Notes under the pieces: generated by a model
The model's database searches: none
What the model was told of the DNA's origin: nothing
What the model saw: only the letters and a program-made list of their open reading frames with translations
Made by a program: the position numbers and the translations under genes
Shown: positions 7,149 to 14,796 of the stretch, one piece after another
Layout: each line of letters starts with the position of its first letter
Numbering within the stretch: the first letter of the stretch is position 1
From: Candidatus Zixiibacteriota bacterium
GTDB taxonomy: Bacteria; Zixibacteria; MSB-5A5; SM1-73
Assembly: GCA_023129805.1 (NCBI GenBank)
Contig: JAGMBK010000021.1
Coordinates: forward strand, 1-17,110
Reading direction: 5' to 3'
Length of the DNA stretch: 17,110 bases

Positions 7149-8015
7149 ATGACCATCACTGCTGATCAGGTTAAAAAATTGAGGGAGAAAACTGGCGCCG
7201 GGATGATGGATTGTAAAAGGGCTTTGGAGAAATCCGATGGTGACATACAAAATGCTATAGATTACTTAAGAGAGCAAGGCATAGCTAAAGCAACTCAGAA
7301 GGCATCCCGAGTCGCCAAAGAGGGATTGATCTTTTCAGACATTCGTTCGCAAGAAAGATTGGGGGGGTTGCTGGAGCTTAATTGTGAAACAGATTTTGTG
7401 GCACGAACCGACGATTTCAGACAATTGGCGAAAGATATAACCATGTGGATTCTCGATCACCTCCCCACGGAGATCAAACAGGTCACTGAATCCATGAAGG
7501 AAAAGTTGAACCAGACCATAGCCAAGTTGGGTGAGAACATCACCGCCAAAAGATTTGCTCTTTTCGAACTGGATGAAAAATCAAATGGGGTTATCTACAG
7601 TTATATTCACCCCGGGGACAAGCTGGGCGTTCTTCTTAAACTGGGGTGCCAAACTGAGGCTGTGGCCCAAGATCAGGAGTTTAAGCAACTGGCTAAAGAT
7701 ATCTCCATGCAGATTGCCGCCACCAATCCCCTGGTAATAACCCGGGATAGGTTGAAACCTGAGATAATTGAGAGGGAAAAGGAGATATATCGAACCCAGG
7801 CTAAAAATGAGGAAAAACCAGAGAAGATCATTGAAAGAATTGTGGTAGGCAAGCTGGAGAAATATTTCCAGGAGGTCTGTTTGTTGGAACAGCCCTTTGT
7901 GAAGGATCAGGATCGTTCGGTTAAGGAAAGAATAGACGAAACCCGGAAAAAACTGGGTGAAGAGATAACAGTGGAAAAGTTCGTTCGATTCAGATTAGGG
8001 GATGAGATTGGCTAA
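7149..8015 (+). CDS. tsf: Elongation factor Ts
   Basis: EF-Ts recycles EF-Tu by releasing GDP. The 288-residue protein starts at ATG 7149 behind GGAGGAG. Residues 1-55 form the UBA-like N-terminal domain with the signature LREKTGAGMMDCKRAL. The core follows with LNCETDFVARTDDFRQLAKD, the loop that pushes into the EF-Tu nucleotide site, and a second half-repeat (LKLGCQTEAVAQDQEFKQLA), so both core subdomains are present. The C-terminal region includes CLLEQPFVKDQDRSVKE, also a family hallmark. This is the full-length type. It follows rpsB after an unusually long 302-base gap and precedes pyrH by 77 bases. Confidence 0.96.
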   Translation: MTITADQVKKLREKTGAGMMDCKRALEKSDGDIQNAIDYLREQGIAKATQKASRVAKEGLIFSDIRSQERLGGLLELNCETDFVARTDDFRQLAKDITMWILDHLPTEIKQVTESMKEKLNQTIAKLGENITAKRFALFELDEKSNGVIYSYIHPGDKLGVLLKLGCQTEAVAQDQEFKQLAKDISMQIAATNPLVITRDRLKPEIIEREKEIYRTQAKNEEKPEKIIERIVVGKLEKYFQEVCLLEQPFVKDQDRSVKERIDETRKKLGEEITVEKFVRFRLGDEIG

Positions 8016-8092
8016 AACCGATTTTTGTGACCTCCACTGATTTTAAGTTTCAAATAAATCTGAAATCAAAAGCTGGTCTGAATTAAAAAACT

Positions 8093-8809
8093 GTGGACCC
8101 CCCTATTTATAAAAGGATACTTTTGAAGATATCCGGTGAATCATTTGCCGGGGATAAAGAAGGTGTCATTGATCCCGGGGCAACAGCCTTCGTTTCCGGT
8201 GAGATCGAATCCGCAAAAGACCTGGGGGTAGAGGTGGCCACGGTGGTTGGCGGGGGGAACATCATCCGCGGACAGATATCCAGTCTGGGCGTGATCGATA
8301 GGGTATCAGCTGACTACATGGGGATGCTTGCCACCATCATAAACTCTCTGGCTCTTCAAGATACCCTGGAGAGCTTGGGGCTCTCCACCTGTGTGATGAG
8401 CGCCATTCATATAGACACATTAACAGAACCGTATATAAAAAGAGAGGCTTTAAAACACTTGAAAAAAGGGAGGGTGATCGTCCTGGCCGGCGGGACCGGA
8501 AATCCCTATTTTACCACCGACACCGCCGCCGCTCTTAGAGCCACCGAAATCGGGGCGGATGTGGTGATGAAGGGTACCAAAGTGGATGGAGTTTATGATG
8601 ACGATCCGAAGAAAAATCCTTCTGCCAGGATGTTTGACACCCTTTCTTATATGGAGGTGTTGAGCCGAAGACTGAAGGTGATGGACTTAACGGCGATCTC
8701 GCTGTGCATGGAGAATAAGTTGCCTATCATTGTATTCAATCTACTGAAGAAAGGGAATTTGAAAAGGATCCTCACCGGAGAGAAGATCGGGACCAAGGTT
8801 GGTGGATGA
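8093..8809 (+). CDS. pyrH: UMP kinase
   Basis: UMP kinase makes UDP from UMP with ATP, the step that feeds UTP, CTP and sugar-nucleotide pools. It acts in the cytosol as a hexamer of amino acid kinase folds. The 238-residue product has the N-terminal KRILLKISGESFAG, the glycine loop VVGGGNIIRG at residues 51-60, DYMGMLATIINSLALQDTLE, the AGGTGNPYFTTDTAAALRA nucleotide segment, and TKVDGVYDDDPKKNPSA. The start is GTG 8093. No clear Shine-Dalgarno precedes it, so the start is less sure than the gene, but the conserved KRILLKISGE begins only seven residues in. frr follows after 114 bases. Confidence 0.95.
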   Translation: MDPPIYKRILLKISGESFAGDKEGVIDPGATAFVSGEIESAKDLGVEVATVVGGGNIIRGQISSLGVIDRVSADYMGMLATIINSLALQDTLESLGLSTCVMSAIHIDTLTEPYIKREALKHLKKGRVIVLAGGTGNPYFTTDTAAALRATEIGADVVMKGTKVDGVYDDDPKKNPSARMFDTLSYMEVLSRRLKVMDLTAISLCMENKLPIIVFNLLKKGNLKRILTGEKIGTKVGG

Positions 8810-8923
8810 AAAGAAGAAACAAAGTTTTTCCTTGAACAACCGGGCTGGAAATCGTCATATCTTAAGGAGTAACATAGAGTCATAGTTTTGGATGTTTATT
8901 TCAATAGAAAAAGGTAGGAGGAT

Positions 8924-9484
8924 ATGATAGTAAAAAAAGTTCATACAGATACAGAGGAGAGGATGAACAAGGCGGTGGAGGCGATAGGAAAGGAGCTTGC
9001 CTCTATCCGAACCGGAAAAGCCACCACCTCACTTCTGGATGGAATCAGGGTGGATTATTATGGCACCATGACGCCCCTATCCCAGGTGGCTAACATATCC
9101 GTTCCGGATCCTCGACTGCTGGTGATTCACCCTTGGGAGAAAAAATTGATACCGGAGATCATCAAAGCCATCCAAAAATCAGATCTGGGACTTAACCCTC
9201 AAAGCGATCCCAACGTGGTCCGGCTTCCCATCCCCCCTTTGACCGAAGAACGGCGAAAGGATCTGGTTAAGCTGGTGAAAAAGGTGGCAGAAGAAGGGAA
9301 GGTGGCGCTAAGAAATATAAGGCGTGACTCCAACGACGCTTTGAAAAAGGCTGAAAAAGACAAAGAGATTTCAGAAGATGAGTCCCGGAAGGGGCAGGAG
9401 CGTGTGCAAGAGATCACCGATGAACATATAGAAAAAATAGAGGAGATGCTGAAGAAAAAAGAACAGGAGATTATGGAGATTTAA
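8924..9484 (+). CDS. frr: Ribosome recycling factor
   Basis: RRF, with EF-G, splits the ribosome after termination. The 186-residue length is normal. It shows domain I helix 1 with MNKAVEAIGKELASIRTGKA, the RVDYYGTMTPLSQVANISVP domain II segment, PWEKKLIPEIIKAIQKSDLG, then PIPPLTEERRKDLVKLVKK and VALRNIRRDSNDALKK in the long helices. The ATG at 8924 is only two bases after AGGAGG, tighter than usual. A weaker AAGG slightly upstream gives better spacing. There is no alternative in-frame start nearby. It forms a functional set with prfB in this window, for termination and then recycling. Confidence 0.96.
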   Translation: MIVKKVHTDTEERMNKAVEAIGKELASIRTGKATTSLLDGIRVDYYGTMTPLSQVANISVPDPRLLVIHPWEKKLIPEIIKAIQKSDLGLNPQSDPNVVRLPIPPLTEERRKDLVKLVKKVAEEGKVALRNIRRDSNDALKKAEKDKEISEDESRKGQERVQEITDEHIEKIEEMLKKKEQEIMEI

Positions 9485-9555
9485 AGTAAAACTCGCATCT
9501 TGGTTCCTGCTTTTGGTAACTATTACGTTGTTTCCTAAATAATGTTACAATAATT

Positions 9556-9670
9556 TGTCATTGTGAGTCCCGATGAAATCGGGACGAAGCAATCTCTGAG
9601 TAGTTGGAATTCAAGGAGATTGCTTCGTTGAGTTCCCTCGCTCACGCTCGGGACAAGCCCCGCAATGACA
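9556..9670. repeat. Palindromic intergenic repeat between frr and uppS
   Basis: A 115-base element has inverted ends TGTCATTG (9556-9563) and CAATGACA (9663-9670). Inside are a perfect hairpin GTCCCGAT-GAA-ATCGGGAC (9567-9585) and an inverted pair GAAGCAATCTC (9586-9596) and GAGATTGCTTC (9616-9626). This layout matches a dispersed noncoding repeat class often seen in environmental bacterial genomes. It splits the otherwise tight frr-uppS junction. Confidence 0.75.
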
Positions 9671-9731
9671 GGTTAAAATAAAACGTTGTTTTTGAGACCT
9701 TCCACTATTGGGTTTCTTGGGGTGAGGTAAA

Positions 9732-10475
9732 TTGTCCAAGAAGATTGCCAGTCTTGAAGAACAGATTTTGAAGAAGGGAAATCTTCCGGCTCATATAGCT
9801 ATCATCATGGATGGGAATGGAAGATGGGCTAAAAAAAGAGGACTGCCTCGAACCGCCGGACATAAGGCGGGAGTAAAAGCAGTGAAAAGAGTCGTAAAAG
9901 CTGCCGGCGATCTGGGAATCTCCGTTCTGACCCTTTTCACCTTCTCCCAGGAAAACTGGAGACGACCCAAGTATGAAGTCTCAGCCATAATGAAGCTTTT
10001 GTATGAAACCACAAAAAGAGAAATCAATGAGCTGGACAAAAATAACGTGAAGTTGATCACCACTGGAAGAATCGAGGAACTCTCTCCCAGAAGAGGAGAG
10101 ATTCTGCAAGAGGCAACCGAAAGAACCAAAAATAACACCGGCTTGATTTTGAATCTGGCTTTGAATTATGGTGGCAGAACCGAGATTTTGGATGCGGTAA
10201 AAAAAATCGCTGAGGATGTAAGAAAAAAGAGGCTAGATCCTGAAGAATTGAGTGAGGAAAATTTCTCCCATTATCTTTACACTAAGGACCTTCCCGATCC
10301 AGACCTGCTTATCCGCACCTCCGGAGAGATGCGTATATCCAACTTCCTTCTGTGGCAGACCTCCTATACCGAGCTTTATGTCACCGATGTTCTGTGGCCC
10401 AATTTCTCGGTTAAGGATTTTTATGAAGCTATCTGGGACTATCAAAACCGGGAAAGAAGATTCGGGAGAGTATGA
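9732..10475 (+). CDS. uppS: Undecaprenyl diphosphate synthase (cis-prenyltransferase)
   Basis: UppS adds isopentenyl units to farnesyl diphosphate in cis to make the C55 carrier lipid for peptidoglycan and surface polymers. The 247-residue product starts at TTG 9732 after GGTGAGG. It shows HIAIIMDGNGRWAKKRGLPR, with the catalytic Asp at residue 27, then LTLFTFSQENWRRP, LNLALNYGGRTEILDA, and the C-terminal DLLIRTSGEMRISNFLLWQ and FYEAIWDYQNRERRFGRV blocks. In the usual SGE.R.SNFL motif everything expected is present. The last twelve codons with the stop are repeated 153 bases downstream with silent changes, suggesting a rearranged 3' end. cdsA, the usual next gene, is displaced by about 1 kb. 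Confidence 0.96.
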   Translation: MSKKIASLEEQILKKGNLPAHIAIIMDGNGRWAKKRGLPRTAGHKAGVKAVKRVVKAAGDLGISVLTLFTFSQENWRRPKYEVSAIMKLLYETTKREINELDKNNVKLITTGRIEELSPRRGEILQEATERTKNNTGLILNLALNYGGRTEILDAVKKIAEDVRKKRLDPEELSEENFSHYLYTKDLPDPDLLIRTSGEMRISNFLLWQTSYTELYVTDVLWPNFSVKDFYEAIWDYQNRERRFGRV

Positions 10476-10517
10476 TCAATTGCCCGGCTGTTGACTCATG
10501 ACAGATTCCCAGAGCCA

Positions 10518-10589
10518 TGTAGGTCAACCATGGCGAAGCCTGGTTGACAATTCTATTTGTCAAGCACCCTACGGGATGCTTGACCTACA
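10518..10589. repeat. Hairpin repeat element with TGTAGGTCAA inverted ends
   Basis: The element is bounded by TGTAGGTCAA (10518-10527) and TTGACCTACA (10580-10589). Each half can fold on its own: GTCAACCA with TGGTTGAC (10524-10547), and GTCAAGCA with TGCTTGAC (10559-10584 region). It lies exactly between the two copies of the uppS 3' end. Confidence 0.72.
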
Positions 10590-10591
10590 AG

Positions 10592-10628
10592 CTATCAAAA
10601 TCGAGAAAGAAGATTCGGGAGAATTTAA
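10592..10628 (+). pseudogene. Second copy of the uppS 3' end
   Basis: Thirty-seven bases here match 10439-10475 at 32 positions and encode YQNRERRFGRI followed by TAA, against YQNRERRFGRV and TGA in uppS. Differences fall mostly at silent third positions or in the last two codons. This looks like the leftover tail of a diverged uppS allele, not a simple recent duplication. Confidence 0.75.
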
Positions 10629-10649
10629 CCATATACAGGATCCTTTAAT

Positions 10650-10760
10650 CGGGTGGGGTTCAACACCGACCCGAACACAAGGGAGCGTATCTGGCTACGG
10701 CTATCGCCTCCGCCCAAATCCGCCTTCGGCGGGCTTCAGATACGCTCGGAACGTTATATG
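10650..10760. repeat. Inverted repeat with nested hairpin
   Basis: GAGCGTATCTG (10683-10693) and CAGATACGCTC (10737-10747) form an 11-base perfect stem. Inside is a smaller hairpin CCGCC-TT-CGGCGG. No gene is visible between the uppS tail copy and the PIN-domain gene; this repeat fills the stretch. No T-tract follows. Confidence 0.65.
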
Positions 10761-10787
10761 AAATAAGCAGTTATTAAGAGATGAAAA

Positions 10788-11243
10788 ATGAGAATATATA
10801 CAGACACTTCAGTATTCGGCGGATATTACGACGAAGAATTTGCAAAGTGGTCGAGAAAGCTCTTCGTAGAATTTGAAGAAGGATTAAATACCGCTTTGAT
10901 ATCAGATATTACTTTAAGAGAGTTGGAAGATGCGCCAGCTAAAGTCAGAGAACTGCTTAAGAGAATTCCTGAAGAGAATAGAGAATATGTCTCATTAGGA
11001 GAAGAGGCAAAAAGATTGGCTATTTCCTATATTGAGGAAGGAGTTGTAAGTAATAAGAACCTGATAGATGCTCAACATATAGCAGTTGCTACGATAGAAA
11101 GGGTAGACGTTCTTGTAAGTTGGAACTTTAAACAAATAGTCAATTTAGGCAAAATCCGTCTCTATAATGGGGTAAACCTTAAGAGAGGTTATCCGTTGTT
11201 AGAGATAAGAAGTCCTAAGGAGGTGCTTCGTGAAGAAGTTTGA
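10788..11243 (+). CDS. PIN-domain ribonuclease, VapC-like toxin
   Basis: The 151-residue protein opens with RIYTDTSVFGGYYDEEF, a PIN-domain first strand with D6 as the first metal ligand. E45 in ITLRELEDAP, D94 in LIDAQHIAVA, and N113 in the VLVSWNFKQIVNL block complete the expected metal site. PIN proteins of this kind cleave RNA with Mg2+ and usually act as toxins in type II toxin-antitoxin pairs. The length is slightly above the common VapC size. A short gene overlaps its 3' end by 14 bases in the toxin-first order. The pair lies inside the normally continuous uppS-cdsA junction, among repeats, which suggests acquisition. It may be housekeeping or decayed in activity; no activity is shown by sequence alone. 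Confidence 0.85.
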   Translation: MRIYTDTSVFGGYYDEEFAKWSRKLFVEFEEGLNTALISDITLRELEDAPAKVRELLKRIPEENREYVSLGEEAKRLAISYIEEGVVSNKNLIDAQHIAVATIERVDVLVSWNFKQIVNLGKIRLYNGVNLKRGYPLLEIRSPKEVLREEV

Positions 11244-11391
11244 CGCTGTCAAGATGATGCGGGACATAAGAGACAAAATGGTGGAGAGATATTTGAAAAA
11301 TCCAGAATTAGAAACGGAAGAGTTGGAGGAAATTAGAAAGAAGTATAAAATTCTTGATACAAAGAAAAGAATTCAACCATACCTCCGATGA
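11230..11391 (+). CDS. Short partner of the PIN-domain gene, putative antitoxin
   Basis: A 53-residue frame starts at GTG 11230, six bases after a perfect AAGGAGG (11217-11223) that lies inside the end of the PIN gene. It overlaps that gene by 14 bases, implying translational coupling. The product begins MKKFDAVKMMRDIRDKMVER and is a highly charged, mostly helical peptide (DIRDKMVERYLKNPELETEE and on) with no visible DNA-binding fold. Small charged partners beginning in this way commonly sit directly downstream of this PIN subfamily. I infer that it is the cognate antitoxin. Its small size and lack of a known DNA-binding motif leave open how the pair would be regulated. Confidence 0.72.
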   Translation: MKKFDAVKMMRDIRDKMVERYLKNPELETEELEEIRKKYKILDTKKRIQPYLR

Positions 11392-11415
11392 TGGAGTATA
11401 CGTAAGCTTATCTAC

Positions 11416-11450
11416 CCCTCTCCCTGACCTTCTCCCACAAGGGGAGAGGG
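11416..11450. repeat. Stem-loop repeat before cdsA
   Basis: CCCTCTCCC (11416-11424) pairs perfectly with GGGAGAGGG (11442-11450) across a 17-base loop. The CCCTCTCCCTGACC... form is a widespread dispersed intergenic repeat. There is no T-run, so termination is doubtful. Confidence 0.6.
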
Positions 11451-11478
11451 AACTTCATAAATTTCTCAAAATTTCACA

Positions 11479-12309
11479 ATGAAAAGCAATCTTCTGACCA
11501 GAGTGATAATAGCCTTCATCTTCGGGCCTATCATAATTTATATTACCCTTCTGGGCAAACTCCCCTTTTTAATCTTAGTTGAGCTTTTCATAATCTTGGG
11601 TCTGTGGGAATTTTCTTACTTAGCTAAATTGAAAAATTTTCAGATTCCTAAATGGATCTTGCTACTTCTGGGAGTTTTTCTGGGCATTTCTGTGTATTTG
11701 TGGGGAGGGGGAACTTTTATTTTCTTCCTCCTGGGTGTGCTTTATTTGACCGCTTTTATTTTTGTGATAAAAGGGAGAACCCGGGGCGCAACCGCAGATT
11801 TGTCCTCATCAGTTTTTGCCTTCTTCTATGTGGCTGGGCTTTTCAGCTTTTTGATTCTTTTAAGAGAAATGCCCCGGGAGCTTGGATTGGATTATAAGAT
11901 CGGAGGGTTATGGATCGTCTATCTTCTGATATGTATCTGGTCCTGTGATACGTTCGCTTACTTTATAGGAGCTCCTCTGGGAGAACACAAGCTCTCCCCT
12001 TCGGTAAGTCCCAAAAAGACAGTGGAAGGATTTGTTGGGGGCATCCTGGGAGCAGTGTCTGCAGCTTTTTTCGCATATTACGTTTTTTTCAAATCTGCCC
12101 AGTTAAAGCATCTTTTGGTCATCTCCATTTTTGTTAGCCTCATCGGACAGATAGGAGACCTGACCGAATCGCTTTTCAAAAGGGATGCTGAAATCAAAGA
12201 CATCTCTCACATAATTCCCGGACATGGGGGGATTTTGGATCGATTCGATAGTCTACTTTTCGTTTCTCCTATAGTTTATTACTATTTGAAATTTGTGGTG
12301 TATGGATGA
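11479..12309 (+). CDS. cdsA: Phosphatidate cytidylyltransferase (CDP-diglyceride synthase)
   Basis: CdsA makes CDP-diacylglycerol from phosphatidic acid and CTP at the inner membrane, the branch point of phospholipid synthesis. The 276-residue protein has many hydrophobic segments and the family signature at residues 231-257: SLFKRDAEIKDISHI then IPGHGGILDRFD, with the conserved KR, KD, HGG and DRFD. Earlier, SCDTFAYFIGAPLGEHKLSPSVSPKKTVEG is also typical. The ATG at 11479 has no clear Shine-Dalgarno nearby, which is odd for a core gene. cdsA normally follows uppS directly; here repeats and a PIN pair separate them, so it may use its own weak start signals. ccmF converges from the other side. 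Confidence 0.95.
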   Translation: MKSNLLTRVIIAFIFGPIIIYITLLGKLPFLILVELFIILGLWEFSYLAKLKNFQIPKWILLLLGVFLGISVYLWGGGTFIFFLLGVLYLTAFIFVIKGRTRGATADLSSSVFAFFYVAGLFSFLILLREMPRELGLDYKIGGLWIVYLLICIWSCDTFAYFIGAPLGEHKLSPSVSPKKTVEGFVGGILGAVSAAFFAYYVFFKSAQLKHLLVISIFVSLIGQIGDLTESLFKRDAEIKDISHIIPGHGGILDRFDSLLFVSPIVYYYLKFVVYG

Positions 12310-12541
12310 ATCGGGCAACGGTATGAACCATATGGTTCATACCAACGGATCAAGTGGGTCAACGGATTAAGCGGATTAAACAGATTGAATGAATGAAGAT
12401 ACTGAGCACTGAGGGTAAACCGTTAATATTCTATAATCTGTCTGATCTCTCGGCAACTCAATAATATTTCGTTATTCGACAAATTGTTTGAATGTTTTTT
12501 ACTTAGCAATATGAAAGGAGGCAACTCTTGCTGTATTAGGT
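12310..12541. other. Convergent spacer with palindrome, no gene seen
   Basis: The cdsA-ccmF spacer holds a perfect 24-base palindrome (12320-12343) with centre GAACCATATGGTTC, shared with the one at 1874-1895. After it come imperfect repeats of AACGGATTAAGCGGATTAA type. A strong AAAGGAGG (12514-12521) sits just before ccmF's end with no sensible gene behind it. A TATAAT at 12432-12437 has no matching -35. Confidence 0.5.
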
Positions 12542-14734
12542 TTATTTCCCCTCACTCTTCATTTCTCTTGTGCGTCGACAAGTGGTTATCAAAAGACCCA
12601 CCATAATGAGAACTGTTCCCAGCCACAAAACATTGATCAAGGGCTTCTTGCTCACCTCTAATACCAAAAGACCCTTTGCCGGTTCTTCTTCCGCCAGAAG
12701 CAGATTCAACATCACCATCTTGCGGTCTGCATCGATTTTTTCTAAAACCAAATGATCTTCTCCTCCCGGAAGGTGGACAATGCTTTTGGCCTCATCTTCC
12801 TCTGCTCCTCCTATAACTATGGTAGGAGTGAGGATCATCTTCTCTTTTTGGTGTATTACCTCTAAAGTTGCTCCAATACTTATACCTTCTCCCATTCCTT
12901 GAGAGGACATGTCAAATCCGATAAACTTGATGGCATACCCTTCAACCTCTTTGGTTTCGCCCTTTTTTATGGTAAACAGATTCCCGCCAGCTTCATCCCC
13001 CTCCCGATGCTCCAAAGGAGCCAAGTAAAGATCATCCAACAGATTTACCTTTATATAAGGAGTCCGCATAAAGCCCTGATTATATTCGCTAAAATAAAAT
13101 CTTGGTCGGGCGATGAAGCTCTTCCCGTCTTTTTCAACCTTCACCCTCAGAGCACTCTTTTGACTAAAAATATCCCCCTCCGTTCCCAGATAGGTGAATT
13201 TATATCCAAAAGCCTCCTTGGTTTCTTTTTCAGGCAGATTTATTTTGATTGATCGGTTGTAGCCGGAGGAGGTGATAATTCCCACCAACATCAGCCCAAC
13301 GCCGAAATGAGTTAAATAACCCCCCAGAAATTTCAATCCAGCTTTGGTTCTCTTCAGTACCGCCATTAAGTTTCCCACCAAAGCAAGGAATGAGACAAAC
13401 ATAAATATCAAGTAAACAAAAAAGCTGACTTTCAGCACAAAGCTTAGAATTGTCAGGAAGGCTGCGATCGCCAGAGGTGGAAGGATGGCTTTCTTTAAAT
13501 CATTCCACTTTGTTCCTTTCCAGTTCAAGAAAGGGGCAAAAGCCAAAAGAAAAGCAATGATGATCCCCAGAGGAAGTTGGGTGTTAACGTAATAAGCCGT
13601 GCTCACATTGGAAGCCTGCCCAAAAAGCTTGGTGATAATGGGAGCGGACGTGCCCAACAAAACCAAAAAGGCGGACACAGATAAAAATGTGATGGCAAGA
13701 AAGATTAAGAATTCCCCGGACAGAAGATTTTTGGTGGCCTCCACATGTTTAATTTCGGATAATCTGAAGATGAAAAGTCCCAGGGAGAAAAAAGTGAAAA
13801 AAATCATAAACAGTATCAAATATACATTGATTCCCAGATCGGCAAAGGAGTGCACTGAGAAATCGCCCAGGATTCCGCTTCGGGTTAAGAAAGTTGCATA
13901 AAGCACCAAAAGAAAACACAGAATTGCCAAAAGAAAATTAGTTCGACGCATGCTGCCTTTGGTTCTTTCCAAAAGAAGTCCATGTATTAAGGCAATGGAT
14001 AAAAGCCAGGGAACTAAAGATGCATTCTCCACCGGATCCCATCCCCAATATCCACCCCATCCTAAAACCTTATAAGCCCAATATCCACCGATGAATATTC
14101 CAGCTCCTAATGACAAACAGGCAAAGACTGTCCAGGGAAGAGCAAATCTGACCCAATCTTCATATTTATTTCTCGCTAGGGCGGCTAAAGCATAAGAGAA
14201 GGGGACAGCCAAAGCGGCATATCCGATAAAGATTATGGGAGGATGAATCACCATCCAGAAATCCTGCAAAAGAGGGTTCAATCCTCTACCCTCAGTGGGG
14301 AAACCGGGCAAGAGGGAAAAAGGGCTTTTCTTCAATAGCAAAACCAGAAGAAATATTTGAACCAAAAGATAGAAAGCCATCACATAGCCTTGGTAGATGC
14401 CCGATCTTTTGAAGAGGAAAATTCCCAAAATCGCCCCCAAGAAAAGCCACAACAGAAATGTCCCCTCCTGACCTGCCCAGAAAGAAGAGATCAAGTAGAA
14501 TAATGGAAGATCAGATGAGCTGTATCCGTAGACATATTCTACCTTGAAGTGATGAGTGAGAAAAAGATAAAAAAGATAGGCAGTGGCAACGGAAGTGAAG
14601 AAGAGGAAGACGAAGTAGGTTTTTCTTCCGGCATCCAGAAACGCCCCCTTACCCTTTACCCCCAGAAAAAAGAAAAGAGAAGAGAACAGGGCAGCTACAA
14701 ATGCCAAAGTTAAGCAAAGATTTCCCAGAATCAT
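12542..14734 (-). CDS. ccmF: Cytochrome c haem lyase subunit CcmF
   Basis: CcmF belongs to the system I cytochrome c maturation machinery and helps attach haem to apocytochrome c on the outer face of the inner membrane. The 730-residue protein is almost all membrane helices for the first two thirds. It has the WWD haem-handling motif WGGYWGWDPVENASL at residues 226-240, the HPPIIFIGYAALAVPFSYAL segment (conserved His near 164), SFWAGQEGTFLLWLFL, and TFLTRSGILGDFSVHSFADL. The C-terminal third is a soluble, probably periplasmic domain before a last helix and a basic tail. It is longer than the E. coli protein, a difference seen in many CcmF of environmental bacteria. The ribosome site is weak. 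No other ccm gene is visible here, and it converges on cdsA. Confidence 0.93.
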   Translation of the reverse strand: MILGNLCLTLAFVAALFSSLFFFLGVKGKGAFLDAGRKTYFVFLFFTSVATAYLFYLFLTHHFKVEYVYGYSSSDLPLFYLISSFWAGQEGTFLLWLFLGAILGIFLFKRSGIYQGYVMAFYLLVQIFLLVLLLKKSPFSLLPGFPTEGRGLNPLLQDFWMVIHPPIIFIGYAALAVPFSYALAALARNKYEDWVRFALPWTVFACLSLGAGIFIGGYWAYKVLGWGGYWGWDPVENASLVPWLLSIALIHGLLLERTKGSMRRTNFLLAILCFLLVLYATFLTRSGILGDFSVHSFADLGINVYLILFMIFFTFFSLGLFIFRLSEIKHVEATKNLLSGEFLIFLAITFLSVSAFLVLLGTSAPIITKLFGQASNVSTAYYVNTQLPLGIIIAFLLAFAPFLNWKGTKWNDLKKAILPPLAIAAFLTILSFVLKVSFFVYLIFMFVSFLALVGNLMAVLKRTKAGLKFLGGYLTHFGVGLMLVGIITSSGYNRSIKINLPEKETKEAFGYKFTYLGTEGDIFSQKSALRVKVEKDGKSFIARPRFYFSEYNQGFMRTPYIKVNLLDDLYLAPLEHREGDEAGGNLFTIKKGETKEVEGYAIKFIGFDMSSQGMGEGISIGATLEVIHQKEKMILTPTIVIGGAEEDEAKSIVHLPGGEDHLVLEKIDADRKMVMLNLLLAEEEPAKGLLVLEVSKKPLINVLWLGTVLIMVGLLITTCRRTREMKSEGK

Positions 14735-14796
14735 TTAGGTCTGGCTCCCTGGTATTCGGATGGATTCATCCTGAAGGACACTTCACTAAAGGAACT

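Noticed and set aside
10498..10761. 87-residue frame between uppS and the PIN gene
   Set aside because: It runs through the hairpin element, an out-of-frame reading of the uppS tail copy and a second inverted repeat, so it is a chance frame.
12511..12606. 31-residue plus-strand frame starting at ATG 12511 and running into the ccmF 3' end
   Set aside because: Most of it overlaps ccmF in antisense, the ribosome site lies inside the frame and not before it, and the sequence resembles nothing.
13599..13901. 100-residue plus-strand frame inside ccmF
   Set aside because: It is the antisense shadow of membrane-helix codons in ccmF.
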